64,000 nt of DNA. Origin: Carettochelys insculpta. Lineage: Eukaryota > Chordata > Testudines > Carettochelyidae. The stretch spans positions 37,195,501 to 37,259,500 of the forward strand of contig NC_134150.1 in assembly GCF_033958435.1 (NCBI RefSeq), read 5' to 3'. The notes below the pieces were generated by a model. It saw only the letters and a program-made list of their open reading frames with translations. It was not told the origin of the DNA and did no database searches. The position numbers and the translations under genes were made by a program. Below are positions 46,462 to 58,432 of the stretch, piece by piece. Position 1 is the first letter of the stretch; each line of letters starts with the position of its first letter.

Positions 46462-46931
46462 AGGGGTGTCAAACTCACAGTCCGCAGGCTATCTACAGGC
46501 TGAGCATATGGGCAATCTGGTGGCCCTGGGGGCTATGTCGGTATCCATCCAAAGCCCTTCGCCCCACTTTATGCCACCATTCCCCCCTCTCCTTCCATTG
46601 CACCTCCCCACCCACAAGAGATATAGCCTGGGCGTTATCACATGCCTTGCTTCACTTTACTGCAGTTCCCACCATCTTGGAGAGTAAGGGGAGACCTGAC
46701 TGCTGCTGCCATCTCACACCAGTCCCCGCTCCCACCCCTCCATAACACCCAAGGCCACATCCTTCCAGGATCAGGGTGCGAGGGGGGAGAGGGCAGGGTG
46801 GTGCTGGGAAGGGACAGAGCTTGGAAGACAGGGATGGACAACCCCTCCCCCACAAGCCACCAGGACTCCCAGCCCAGATTGTGAATGGGCTCCAGCTGGT
46901 AGATGGCCTACAGGCCATGTGTGTGAGACCC
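46462..46931. mobile_element. hAT-like non-autonomous element
   Basis: CCAGGGGTGTCAAACTCACA on the left and CATGTGTGTGAGACCCCTC on the right are inverted ends of the CAGGGGTGTCAAACT hAT type. GTAGCC is present on both sides (46456, 46934), fitting an 8-bp duplication with changes. Confidence 0.65.
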
Positions 46932-47229
46932 CTCAGTAGCCAGAAATAAAAAGCCATGTAAAATGATGAGCAGCCTTTTTCTGGGGCATAATTCGCTTTA
47001 TTATACTGGGGAACTTTCTTTAAGAGGGGCCTGATTGCACGCCGAGCATACTCCCTAGCTCTCTGGACAGCTGGTGAGTGATACATAGATACAGAGAAGT
47101 GGATGGAGACAGAATCGTTAAAGTAGCAGGTTCTAAGTTGTTCAGGGCTTGGAGGGTAAGGACAACTTTTGCAATTGGCTAGATTGGCAGCCAACATATA
47201 TGAAGGAAAAGTGAGATGGGATCTTGCCA

Positions 47230-47421
47230 CCTCTCATTAGAAGATGGCAGTAAGTGTGTGCTGCAACAGGCACCCTTTATTGCTGTTCTAGATGGAGCCC
47301 AGGGAGATGAGTTTAGTGGTCAGGAGCTTCTGGCAACAGTCAGGCTGCCATCTATTGCCCTCCCCTCTGCCACCAGCCTGCCAGATCATGAATGTTGCCA
47401 GACCAGAGAGGTCCAACTGTA
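47230..47421. mobile_element. Tigger-like right-half fragment
   Basis: GCCAGATCATGAATGTTGCC and AGACCAGAGAGGTCCAACTG before TA match the right halves of the 41.3-kb and 45.4-kb copies. The left end was not recognised. Confidence 0.55.
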
Positions 47422-47422
47422 A

Positions 47423-48943
47423 TGCAATACAACTCATACCTTTGACCAGTGGAAAGCTGTTGAAGGTTTCTTATCAGTACAAGCCCCACTGCCTCTGGCC
47501 TACCTGGATTAGGTTAGAATTTACTGTCCTTAATTCAGATGCCCACATAAGGCAGCTACTGTCATTCAGGGAAACTGGGCACTGAAATTAATGGCCTAAT
47601 TTCCCTGATTCCCAAGAACAACAGTTATTTCTGCACCACCGACTTCTGTAGCATCCTGGAGATGTATATTGTTTAAAATACCTCATATTTAAAGTTATTC
47701 GGGAAAGAAGTTAGATAGAAGAGGTAGACCACTCTTCACTGCCATTCTTTGTGTCCAAAGTCCTGCTTAAACAGATGCGCCTAACTGTGGCTATGAATTC
47801 CATGGAGTGTTGGGCTGTCTTGGAAATTCACCGCCACTGCAGGAAAGTTCTATCAAAAGACACAGGAGTAAAATGCTTACAGCCAGTCTGAAATCGAGTT
47901 GTTAGATGAGTAGTTGTCATTTCAAAACCTGCATCCATCTTGGAAAGCCCAGTTCTCACTTCTCAAGCTGTTTTAACATTGCAGGTCTATCAGCGATCAT
48001 CGTTTTATTAATTGCCTACTACCAAAAGTTCCTAATTGCTCACATTTTTCAAAACGTGCAGCAAACTGTGAGGCTGGAATGCAACTTCTTTGGCTAATAA
48101 TTTCAGTGAGAGTCAGTACACACTCTGTGTGTGACCTTTAGTACATTTGGACTCAGATGACATTTTCCAGCAGAACTGAGCATTGATCTTCATATAGTTA
48201 ATGCATTGTTTAATTAAAAATCATAGTTCACTGATATATTCTGATTGCACATCCTTTTCCCACCCATCAGCCAATTAAACATGGAGAGCCACCAGAAACC
48301 TGTCAGTTTTTATTATTATTTTTATAATGGTCCTTCCCAGAAATGCAGGTCTCTTCTCACCTACCCCACTAATGACTTGGAAAGTCTTAAGCATATCCAG
48401 CCTGCTTGAACTGCTCTGGAACATAAATTCTCAGCATATATTATTTGGGTGTGATGCTGAGGTATAAAACTTTCTGGACTTGATTGAATGTTTCTGGAGC
48501 ATGATTGCATTATAGGTCACCCATACCTACCATAAAAATAGACGGTGTATGTATGTGTGTGTGTGATTAAACAACCAGTCATCTCTGACCTGTTTAGGGG
48601 CACTGGTCTTGTGCAATGGGTGAAGAAGTTATGGAGGTTTTTTTTGGCATGAGACAATAATACAATCAAAGGTTTCACCATCTGTTGTATTGCATTACCT
48701 CGCTCATAGGTGGAAATTAATTCTTAGAATGCTATGTGTGTTTTTGTCAGTAGCCAGATAGAAATGTTATTACCTAGATGAGGTAAGTAGCTTACTTCTC
48801 TCATGCTTGTTGGCACTTTGAAACTCATGATTGTTGAAACTTATGATTTTAACATCGAGCTGGGGTAGGTTGACCTCAAGCTGTGGTGTACTTTGCAGAA
48901 TGTAAGTGCATTTGGTTCCCAAGTGCTTTGAGAGACATCATAA
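47423..48943. other. No recognised feature
   Basis: AT-rich DNA between repeats; nothing assignable. Confidence 0.5.
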
Positions 48944-49095
48944 AAATAACAAACAAGCAGTCCTGTGGCACCTTAGAGACTAACAAATTTATTCGGGCAT
49001 GATGAACTCTCAGGGTAGAACACACTTCATCAGATGATGGAGAGCAGAAAGGGTGAGAACATCCATTTCTCATGCTAACCACGCTGGTCTGGGTC
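48944..49095 (+). mobile_element. Foldback retroposon fragment (left arm plus tail)
   Basis: AGTCCTGTGGCACCTTAGAG and ACTAACAAATTTATTCGGGC are the left-arm motifs. After ACACTTCATCAGATG the right arm is mostly missing, and a degraded tail (ATGCTAACCACGCTGGTCTG) follows. A 6-base TGAGAG on both sides may be the target duplication but is too short to rely on. Confidence 0.55.
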
Positions 49096-49289
49096 ATTCT
49101 GAGAGCACAGCCACCCAGCTACTACAATGGCTGCCTACAAGAGAGAGACCAACTGGGAGAAGCAGCAACAGCAGTGGGAGGAAACCTGAGAGTCCCTCAT
49201 GACCCAGCAAGCTAATTGGAGGATGGGGAAACTTGATCCTCCATGCCCCTCTAATGAGTCACTCATGACAAGAAACACAAAAGGTGGGA

Positions 49290-49398
49290 AGGGACAGGGA
49301 GACAAAGTGACTTGTCTAAGGTCACAGACCAGTGTCAGAGCCAAGAGGAGAAAGTGGGTCTCCTGACTCCCAGTCCAATGTGATCTCCATTAGACTGA
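49290..49398 (+). mobile_element. MIR-type SINE core
   Basis: CAAAGTGACTTGTCTAAGGT, CACAGACCAGTGTCAGAGCC and GGGTCTCCTGACTCCCAGTC are typical of MIR. Confidence 0.75.
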
Positions 49399-50165
49399 AA
49401 TTTTTAGGAGACAGGACAGTCTACTGATCTGTTAGAGAACCAGTGACATTATCTAATGGCTTCACTTGTTTGCTATGGACAGACATTGTGCTGGTTGTGC
49501 ATAACACAGGCAGATCTAGACCATTGCTTCTTTCTCCAGATTTCTAAGCAAATAAAGAGTGCCAAACATCCAGTTTCAGTTCATGAATACAGGACACGTC
49601 CATGGACCATGTCTGTATGGTTTCCACAGGCCTATAACTTTCTGTTCCAAGGTAAGGGAGGTGGAATTTAGAATTTGGCTTGGCCCACTCAGTTGTCTCA
49701 TGCTCTCAGTCAGTTTTGATGCAATTTCCAAGATGGGTTTGCGTACATGGTGATTAAATACAGCTGGGAAATGGATTCCCTTTCTTCACTGAAACAATAT
49801 TTCAGCCACAACCTGACATGTTTCAATCCGGAAATGCTGCAGGGCAGTGACACCCTGCAATTTGGCCATGCTTATCCAGAAGGTTTGTCCATGTGGGTTT
49901 TGTACCTGCAGTTCTTCCCTTTCAGGGTTTGTGACCAGTGGTGAACACAGGATCCCGACAATCTTCTTAAACCAAAGTGTTGTTTATCTTTACAGTAGAA
50001 ACAAAACAACATAAGAGAAAGATGCTATTAAAAAGTCTACATATGAGTCTATGTTACCTGGAGTCTAACCATTCTCCAGATGGTGCCTCGAAAGACCTAA
50101 CTTCTCCAAACAGACAGGTAAGGATGTGAATCAGTCTGTTCCCCTTCAACTGTGTCTTAACAACT

Positions 50166-50184
50166 CTCTCTCTCTCTCTCTCAA
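50166..50184. repeat. (TC)n microsatellite
   Basis: About nine CT units in otherwise unassigned DNA. Confidence 0.85.
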
Positions 50185-50410
50185 GCTTGAATTTTGCTGC
50201 TCCAAATCTGTTTCTTAAGCTCTGCAGAGGAGTGTAGTCTCCCTTTAGTGTTGGTAGATGGGTTGTGAACTCACCCCCATTGTCCTATTTCCTACTTTTT
50301 TTTCCAGCAGCCTGCTATTAAACGAAACTAACCTTTTCACACGATAAACATCCAATGTAGTCATGCAGCTCACATCCAGTAACCAGGTCAACATACAGGA
50401 TCTATAAATT

Positions 50411-50434
50411 ATTACCACCACCACCACCACCACA
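50411..50434. repeat. (CCA)n microsatellite
   Basis: Seven to eight ACC/CCA units; they produce a poly-valine start in a spurious minus frame. Confidence 0.85.
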
Positions 50435-52278
50435 CCTGGTATCTAAAGAGTACCGCACATAATGCTGAACTCATCAGGTGTGACATTGCAGAGTGCAGAT
50501 CTCTTAAAATATATACATTAAAAAGCATTTGGATCACACAAAATAGGTACTTTTAGCCATTTTGCTAGGATTAATTGTAATACTGTGGCTTATTAATTAA
50601 ATGTGAGAAGCAGTGAAGTTGGAGGCAGTGCTTTGCATTCTCATGGCACTTTAATGAATATTGGCATTTTTTCTGCAGTAGTCTTAATGAAATGCTGAAA
50701 TCGTCAGTGTATCAATTTATTCATTAGCAAATAAGCTGAATGTAGCCATCCTAAATATTCATGGAAATATCTTAATTACAAAAATCTTATAATTAACCTG
50801 AAATGTGCTTCAAATGAAGCAACCAAAATATTGCATACTTGCCCTTATAATTGCAATTGGAATATAATAATTTCTCTATGCTCAGTTCTATTTACAATGA
50901 AAATAGCATTTCATATGTGCTGAGGCAAAGTTCTAACAGTGGAATAAACTTCAGGAACATTTTAGCAAAAAGGCTATTAACCTTTCATGTTTGTGTTCAT
51001 CCCATTTACTGTTCATGTTCATTATTGCAGATGATTGTATTTTAACAAGCGCTATTATGATCGTGTCTCTTCTCTTTCTGCTGACATACATACATGGTAC
51101 CACTAATGTCATCATCATTTTGAAGTTATGCCAGTCTGGCTGCTGCAAACCCCACACGAGTTTATCTAGCTATTGTCTGAAAAACAGCTCACCTCTAATA
51201 TGAAAATCTCTGTACTGAAATTTGGCATAAAATGTCACAACAAGTAAACATGCGACACCACACAAAGTAAGAGAAAGACAAAAGAGTCTTATGTTTAGGA
51301 AAGTATAATTTCCTAATTGACAAGCATGAGGAGTTACTCCTCAAATAAAACAGCTTCTGTATAGAAGAATTACAGGCCTCTTGGCACACATTTCCCCCAG
51401 TCTTTGTACTCAGAAGGTCTGCATGCTATAAAGGTGGAATTAGATCTATATCCAATACTTAAAAATGCAGAACCCACCCTGAAAGATCCCTTTCAGACTA
51501 TTGTCAATTTACAAGGCCCTTACTACTTCATATCACAGTCATAGCTTATCTATTTTTGTTGAGACTTTGTTCCATTTGAAGATCTTGTATGGAAGACCCC
51601 CACCCCACAGAAAGAACTACATATTATTTTATTCTTTAGTTATAGTAACAAAAGGTGATAATGTATTGCAGACAACTAGAAAAACAGGTAAGTTGAAGGT
51701 ATCATGAAGTTACTTTCCTTAGTGTCAGTTACATGAGATACAGGATGTGAGACTGGTGAACGCCATTCACTGCAAAACCAAAGAAGTACCATTATGAGCC
51801 AGTTTAAAAAGAAAATAGTCAACCTGGTGATGTATCAGACTCTAGGGGCATTTCTTTGACAGCTATGATAACCATAGATTTGAAACACCACCTTCAAGGA
51901 GAGAAAGAGTCCCAGTTGTATTGGACTGAGGTCTTGATTTTCTGGATACAAGACTTAAGCACTGACAGAAAATGATTATTGAGAGTCAAAAGCAGTCAAA
52001 TTAGCTTGGGCTTCCCTCCCTTGGCCACTCTATCTTTCTCTTCTTTGCCTATCTCTCTCTTTCTCTGCTCTCACTAGTCATGTTGTAATCTCTCTTGGGG
52101 AAAAGATTGTCTCACTCTGTATCAGTACGACAGCCAGCACCGTGTGGCAGACTAAATATGCATCAGACCTTTAGGCACTACTGTAATTCTACACATAAAC
52201 AGTGATGATCTGTGCATTACCACTGACAGACTTGAACTGCATCCCATTTGCAGACCTATAGAGAGGGAAGAAAGCTAA

Positions 52279-52525
52279 TCCTAGAACTATATGGTTAGGA
52301 GGGACCACAAGAGTCATCTAGTGTTGCCCCCCTGCCAAGATGTTAAGGTCTAAACCATCCCAAACTGATGGCTCTCCAGCCTCCTTCTGATAACCCTCCA
52401 GAGAAGAACCTTCCAAAGTCTCTCTAAGATGTCTTCCATTTAAGTAGTGTTTTCCTGAGACTTAATCTAAATCAGCTATGCTGTAGTTTGAACCCATTGT
52501 TTCTTGTCCCACCCTAATGACGTTA
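52279..52525 (-). mobile_element. CR1 LINE 3'-end fragment inside the broken TOP1MT exon region
   Basis: The opening (CTAGAACTATATGGTTAGGA) and the following GGGACCACAAGAGTCATCTA are the usual CR1 3' end read in reverse. Further right, TTTGAACCCATTGTTTCTTG matches the corresponding part of other CR1 copies here (56795, 62925). It is 5' truncated, as is normal for CR1. Its right edge lies within about 10-20 bases of recognisable topoisomerase codons, so it probably landed in or right beside the exon. That would have helped destroy it, or followed its loss. Confidence 0.7.
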
Positions 52526-52531
52526 CCTAAT

Positions 52532-52691
52532 GGGAAAGGTGTATAGGAATTTTGTTACTGTGTCCTAGATAACTGCTGAGCCAGAATCAATACATTCAGG
52601 ATAGAACCACCTGGCTTGTTTTGTATTGAGCAGACCCAAGCACAGAATACTGGAGAAGAGACTTCCACCAGAAGATGCTGTCAGCAAATGG
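52532..52691 (+). pseudogene. TOP1MT: TOP1MT-like exon C fragment with two stops and a frameshift
   Basis: The codons from 52532 align with the 3' half of the next topoisomerase exon. They read GKGV, TAG stop (52544), EFCYCVLDNC, TGA stop (52577), ARINTFRIEPPGLF. The family has [20 protein letters not shown] and then NFKIEPPGLF, so both stops replace Gln codons. After GLF, 13 bases stand where 18 are expected (RGRGxH). The frame then shifts to RPKHRILEKRLPPEDAVSKW against [20 protein letters not shown]. GT follows at 52692. The 5' half of the exon is not recognisable: a CR1 fragment occupies the DNA just upstream. Possible remains of the exon start lie at 52238-52275 after an AG, but this is weak. 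No later catalytic exons, including the Tyr exon, were found downstream in the window. Confidence 0.8.
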
Positions 52692-54355
52692 GTACCAATA
52701 TTCCCAGGACAGGTTTTTCTCTACAGTAAACAGAAACGCTTGCCAACATGTGGAGTGGCTACGGATGTTGCTCTTTTCCTTAAGAGTGGAAGGAGCAAGT
52801 CTAGAAGTTGCCCAGGGAATAGCATGATTTGAGTTATCGAAACAGAACACCTGTAGCACAGGAACTTTGAAAAACTCTGGAGGCAAACTGCATCCAACAC
52901 AATGCCACTGAAGTTAATGTGACTTTCAGCAAGGTAAATTTGGCCAGATGAGTATATCCAAATATATTTAATACTGTACTAATACAGCACTTCAACAGTA
53001 TCTTTCATTCAACAATCTCTAAGCTCTTCACCACCAGTAACAATCCCATTTGTTTAAACTTTTCCAACAAGTTCAAATCCTCATTCCTAAGAGCTTTGGA
53101 TATGTGTTGGAATTTGGGTTTTGAACTATCAGAAAATTAACTAGTGTGGAAGTCTTTCACTTATGATTTTTTATTTCTTTAAAGTTATTACTGAGTAGAC
53201 TCCTCAAGGAAGAAAGTTGGGGGAACTTTAATTGCTCCATGGTGATAGGTTGTATATCCTGATCTATTAAAAGCTTTTCTATTTTATTAAAAGAACATCT
53301 CTCGCACACAAAGGGTAAAAGCTGGAATTTTTCACAGTAACAAGACTTGAAACTCTTATCTACCCAGCTGCAGTGGTTATGATCTCTATTTAAACAAAAA
53401 AACCTCCCTTATGATCCATATGTATACCCCATTGCAATACAATGACCATTCTTAACCATCATCTGCTCTCAGAGATTACAGGAGCACCTCCGGTTAATAT
53501 TGTGAGCCTTAGCAAGGAGAATGGACTGAAAGGCTCTTCATAAAACACACAATCATTAATCATTTATGATTAGGAACAGAGAAAATAGTCACTCTCTCAT
53601 ACAAGGGATGGATTTTTCATTTAATACCTGCAAGTTTCTTTTTTGCATATTTTTATGAGGTGATACTTTCATTGTATTTGTGAAAACTTGTCTTCTTGGT
53701 TTCCTCTGTTCATCCAATAGAATGCTGACTACACACTAGTACCAAAAGAGATAGTTACTATGAATTGAAGTGATTTGTGATATTATTTTTGGAATGCTTC
53801 TGTTCTCTCTCCTTTGTAATATTTGTTCCTTTACTCTGTCACTGGGTGTTTTTCAAAAGCATTCTACATTAGCCTAACTTTGCCTCTATGTAGCCCATGG
53901 GAGTTTTTTCAGGCATGTGAGACAGACTCCTATGTTCTGAAGAGAGCTGGATGAAAATAAAGGTTTCCATCCCATGGGTAATTTTGATATTTCAACCTTG
54001 GTTTGTATTCTGAATTGGGACCAAAAAATAAAATAAATACCAAAATGCTTTGATGAACAAAAAAATTTCAATTTCGACATGGGAAAACATTTAGCTTTGA
54101 GCATTTTGATCAAAATTAAACATTTTAACATTCCTGAATAAAAATATTTCATGGTTTCTGTTGAACCAATGGGAGACTGTTTTCTTTTCAGTCAGTTTGA
54201 CATTAAATTGCATTTGTCTACTGCCCTACCATGTCTCATGGGAGTTTTAGCTCAGGTTCCTTTTGCCTCCTTTTTTCCTATAGACTCGGTTTCCAGACTG
54301 AACTACTTCTCACCATATTGCTTGGTCAGAGTGGGGAGGAGAAGCCTGCAATACA
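52692..54355. other. No recognised feature
   Basis: The frame of exon C stays open to about 52832 past the GT. Reading VPIFPG there resembles the next topoisomerase segment (VPxPPPG) only weakly, so I leave it out. Confidence 0.4.
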
Positions 54356-54425
54356 TTATGGTGGCAAGTGGTTAAGGCACTTGTCAAAGAGACCCAGTTT
54401 AAAGTCTCTTCCCCAATGACTATCT
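54356..54425 (+). mobile_element. tRNA-derived SINE head fragment
   Basis: GGCAAGTGGTTAAGGCACTT and GACCCAGTTTAAAGTCTCTT fit the A-box and B-box order of Leu/Ser-like tRNA heads. The body is not recognisable. Confidence 0.45.
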
Positions 54426-55047
54426 GCTATATATTTAAGTAAGTTTGTGTGATCAACAACTCCTCCTCAACAGTAAGAATAAGGGCCACCAAATTCGGTA
54501 TGCAGCTTCCTCTTATCATAACTTAAAGCAACATAAGGGTTTGGTTGTGTCAGGAAAATGGCATGTGCCTCAAATGGATTGCATCTCATAAAATCAAACA
54601 GAAAAGAGAGAAAATGGAGAAATTTGTAGGAGTGTCCTGTTTGGGCACAGCTAAATCAATGTTTAAGGTTTGAAAACTAGAAGAAAATGTTCTTGGAAAT
54701 CAAATTGGAAATAGAGTTCTTCTTAGTAAAACACAGCAAATAAGAGTTTATAGGGATGAAGAAAACATGCACTTGATGGAATTCCATTTTTTAAAAAAAC
54801 TACTAAAAATAGACAAATTTTAAACAATCCCCATTTTAAAGAAATTCAAAATAAAACTTCATAAAAATAACACTTTTTGAAAAAAGACAATCATTTAAAT
54901 AAAACGTGAATTTTCCTTTCAACTAAAAAATTATGAGTCGAAGACCTGAGCAATGCTGTGTAAATCTTCTAGTTATTTATACACAGTCAAACAGCTTCAA
55001 CAGGAGAGATTGAGAGAGACCCATCCTGGACTAGTCTATATACTATC

Positions 55048-55143
55048 AGGTCTTCATCTCCAAGATAAGTGCCCTCAGTTCAAATCCCTGCCCCAGAATG
55101 AGGATTTGAACCTAGGTCTCCCATGATCTGGGTAAAGGCATGT
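55048..55143 (-). mobile_element. SINE fragment with paired TTCAAATCC boxes
   Basis: CAGTTCAAATCCCTGCCCCA followed by GAATGAGGATTTGAACCTAG, GTCTCCCATGATCTGGGTAA places two inverted B-box-like sequences together, as in a reptilian MIR-like SINE I recall. Orientation is from the GGTCTCCCA end. Confidence 0.5.
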
Positions 55144-56575
55144 TTTCGCTATAGGCTTGTTGACTGGCTGCACTCAATCCAGCAGGTATTGATTTATTAG
55201 CTCTAGTATAAACATGATAAATTGTCAGCCAAGTGCTCTCCCATCAATTCCTGTATGCCAGCAAACTAGCAGAGTAAGTGAAGTCAATGGGAGAGCATCA
55301 GCTGGCGACTTACCACAGAGAAGATCCCATGTTACACAGAACTAAGTACATAGACTTTGGCTTTATTCATGCAGCTGAAGTTGCATAACTTAAGTCAATG
55401 GCCTGCGATAGTCTAGACAAGTCCTAAGAGTCCTGATCACTGTGCTGAAAGTGATAAGAGATCTGCCAGCCCCTCCTCCTTCTCCTCCGTGTAGTTTGGG
55501 ACTCTAGCCCCTCTTGCTTTGTTTGTCCTGCTGCCCCAAGATTATGGTTTAAACTATTCAGAAACCTGTATTAAACATCTGAATTGTTTTGCCACAAATC
55601 AAAACTCTGTTTTTGACCAATTAAAAATCTTGCTCAGCTCTGGGTTTGGTTCTTTGACAGTTTAATAGAAGCACAGAGCAGAAAATGTAAGTTCATTTTC
55701 AGGGGGGCAAATGGTTTGTTACTCCCCAAAACCAGAATACCGAGTAATTCCTTTCCATGACCACTGTGGAGGATCTCAGTCCTGCCACCTCTTGAGAGAA
55801 GGCTGGTTTTTGTCATCTTTCTGATTCTACAGGGTTCTCCCTCCACGCAACAGACGGTGACTTTCCAAATGATGGTTTTATCTTCATCCCACTGCCTCTC
55901 ATTTTCTTTTGCCCTGGAATTCTGTGTGTATTGATTCTGCAATGTTTTTCTATCCCTCTCACACCATGCTCTGTTGGCTTGGACAACTTTCCCATCACTA
56001 ATGCTGAGCCTGTGAAATGCTGTGTGTTGCTGATTTGACACTGTGAAATTTGTTGTATTCAATGTTATTCTGTAAGGGGTTCCTTAAAAGCTTTTTCTTG
56101 GGCTCACTCTTGTTTATTTTCCTGTTTTGTGGTATTTTCTAGCTAATAGTGAATGTTCTGTTGCAGCAACATGTTGTGGCAACTGGAGCTTTGATGGAAA
56201 TAAAGCTTTTATTTTTATCATTTGCCTTGGTCACAGCTGTTTGAGATATGCATCCATTTCATTGGGTTAAGTCAATTTAGAAGGAGAATCCTAATGGGAT
56301 CTTGAAAAGATTTAGACAGTCTGTAAAATTGGGCAGATCATACATTGGATTGAAAATGCACTTAAGGAACATCATACCTCCAGCTCTGGCTCTTTCTGTA
56401 AGAAAAATCTTTGCATTAGAGTTCATAGGTGTAACCGCACAAGTGTATGGGCCACGTTCCATTCTTACAGTGACATCTACATTTGGGCAACTACATCAAT
56501 GTGAAGGACAATTTTTTATCATGGAACAGCCATCAATGTCTTAAAGGCTTAACAGTATTTTAAAGAAGAACAGGC

Positions 56576-57640
56576 ATCACAGAACCAGAAGGACCTTAAG
56601 AAGTCTTCTGGTTTAATCCCCCATGCTCAAGGCAGAACTATATGTTAGCTAGATAATCTCTGATGCTGGTCTAACCTGCTTTTTAACACTCAGACTGAGC
56701 TTTCACAGCCTCCCTAGGCAATTTATTCTAGGCTTAACTACCCTGACAGGAAGTTTTTCCTAATATCCAACATAAACCTCCCTTGGTGAAATTTAAACCC
56801 ATTGCTTCTTGTCCCATCCCCAGAGGTTAAAGACAACATTTTTTCCTCCTTTCTTCTTGTAACAACCTTTTATGTACTGGAAAACTATTCTCATATTCAC
56901 CCCCCTCAGTTTTCTCATGAAGAAGCAAATCCAGTTTTTTCAATCCTCTCTCATAGGCCAAGGTTTTTTTTTTAAGTCCTCTATCATTTGTTGCTTTTCT
57001 TCAGACTTTCTCCATTTTTTCCACCACATCTTTCCTGAAATGTGGTGGCCAGATCTCGACACAATACTGAATCTGAGTCCTGATCAGCTCTGAGTAGAGC
57101 AGAAGAATTACTTCTTGTGTCTCCATCACAATGGTCCTGCCAATGCATCCCAAAATTGTTTGCCTTTTTTGCATAATTTGCTGCAGTTTTGACTCATATT
57201 TAGTTTTTGAGCCATGATGACTGCTATAGCCCTTTCTGCAGTACTGTTTCCTGGGCAGTCATTTATTATTTTATATGTATGACACTGATTGTTACTTCCT
57301 GTGTGGAGTACTTTGCATTTGTCCTAGTTGAATTTCATCCTATTCACTTTGGACCTCTTCCCCAGTTTGTCCAGCTCATTTTGCATTTTAATCCTGTCCT
57401 CCAAAGCATTTGAAAACCCTCTCAGATTGCGAGCACTGGCAAGCTCTATAAGTGTACTCTCTATGTCATTATCTAAATAATTGATGAAGATATTGAACAG
57501 AACCAGAACCAGAAGTGACCCCTGCAAAGCCCCAGCCAATTTGCCCTTCCAACATACATTAGGTACACTTGCTTCTTTTGGTTCCACTCGCATGTAGAAG
57601 CTGTTACCTTCCCTCCTCATGCCACTTTCATACATTATGG
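56576..57640 (-). mobile_element. CR1 LINE, degraded, with reverse transcriptase motif
   Basis: AGAACCAGAAGGACCTTAAG through GGTTTAATCCCCCATGCTCA is the reverse CR1 3' end. TAAACCCATTGCTTCTTGTC, CTCATAGGCCAAGG and CATGTGGTGGCCAGATC-type blocks follow. On the minus strand a frame near 57480-57530 reads QGSLLVLVLFNIFINYLD, the polymerase block normally written QGSVLGPVLFNIFINDLD. It continues to KVNRMKFN. Stops and the Asp-to-Tyr change show it is dead. Confidence 0.82.
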
Positions 57641-57995
57641 ACCAGATTTTGCAGAATGCATCAGCATTACTCCCATAATTTAATATCTTTAAGTAACTGC
57701 AGCTACTCAGTATATCATGAAGTTGTCTGCCTATTTAAATTACAGGTGAAGTTTGATATTTACAAGTCTGAAATTTTGACCCCACAGTGGAGCTCATGAC
57801 AATTTCATCTAAATGTATGATACCTGACAAATGAAGTAGCATACATAATTACTATTGCCTATTTACCTGTTTAAGTGTAAACAGTTGCACTTTGCACTGT
57901 TGTCTTGCCTTTCATCTAAGGATCTCAGTGTAGTAGAAACAGTAATTACCTACCATGAAAGGATGTTGGGAGGTTTGATTAATATTTCCCTCATC

Positions 57996-58432
57996 GGCTA
58001 TGTTTACCCTAACCCCTCCCCTTTTGAAAGGAGGATGCTAATGAGACACGTTAGGATATGCTAATGAGGTGCTGCAATGAATATGCAGCACCTCATTAGC
58101 ATAATGGCAGCCATGGCACTTCAAAAGTGCCACGTTTGATCTTGCATGGCTCATCTACATGGGGTCCTTTTCGAAAGGATCCCACACACTTCAAAATCTC
58201 CTTTTTCCTATAGCCAAATAGGCATAAGGGGATTTCAAAGTGTGCAGGGCCCTTTCAAAAAGGACCCCATGTAGACAAGCCATGTGCAATTGAAAACGGC
58301 ACTTTCGAAGTGCCGTGGCCGCCATTATGCTAATGAGGCACTGCATATTCACTGCAGTGTCTCATTAGCTTATCCCAAAGTGTCTCATTAGCATCCCCCT
58401 TTCGAAAGGCGGGGGTAGTGTAGACACAGATC
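57996..58432. mobile_element. MITE, long inverted-repeat type, flank ATC
   Basis: It starts GGCTATGTTTACCCTA and ends TAGTGTAGACACAG before ATC; the left flank is also ATC (57993-57995). GATGCTAATGAGACAC pairs with GTGTCTCATTAGCATC near the right end. CTTTCGAAAGG and CTTTCAAAAAGG motifs recur. The loss of the last two bases of the terminus is inferred. Confidence 0.72.

Larger units (their letters stand above)
49399..52278. other. Mostly unassigned DNA
   Basis: Contains the TC and CCA microsatellites only. The expected 5' half of topoisomerase exon C would lie near its end, and only 52238-52275 is vaguely similar. Confidence 0.45.

Noticed and set aside
46652..47230. Longest frame in the window (192 residues, minus)
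   Set aside because: Much of it lies in a hAT-like repeat, it has no domain that I recognise and no splice context. Only a small inner part is kept as a weak finding.
34802..52691. Processed pseudogene of nuclear TOP1
   Set aside because: The blocks are separated by kilobases, with splice sites and matching phases, and the LSxAAEEVA and EDGxKW residues fit TOP1MT better.
52692..52832. Next topoisomerase segment directly after exon C
   Set aside because: Only VPIFPG is similar, and a GT donor-like site precedes it; similarity is within chance.
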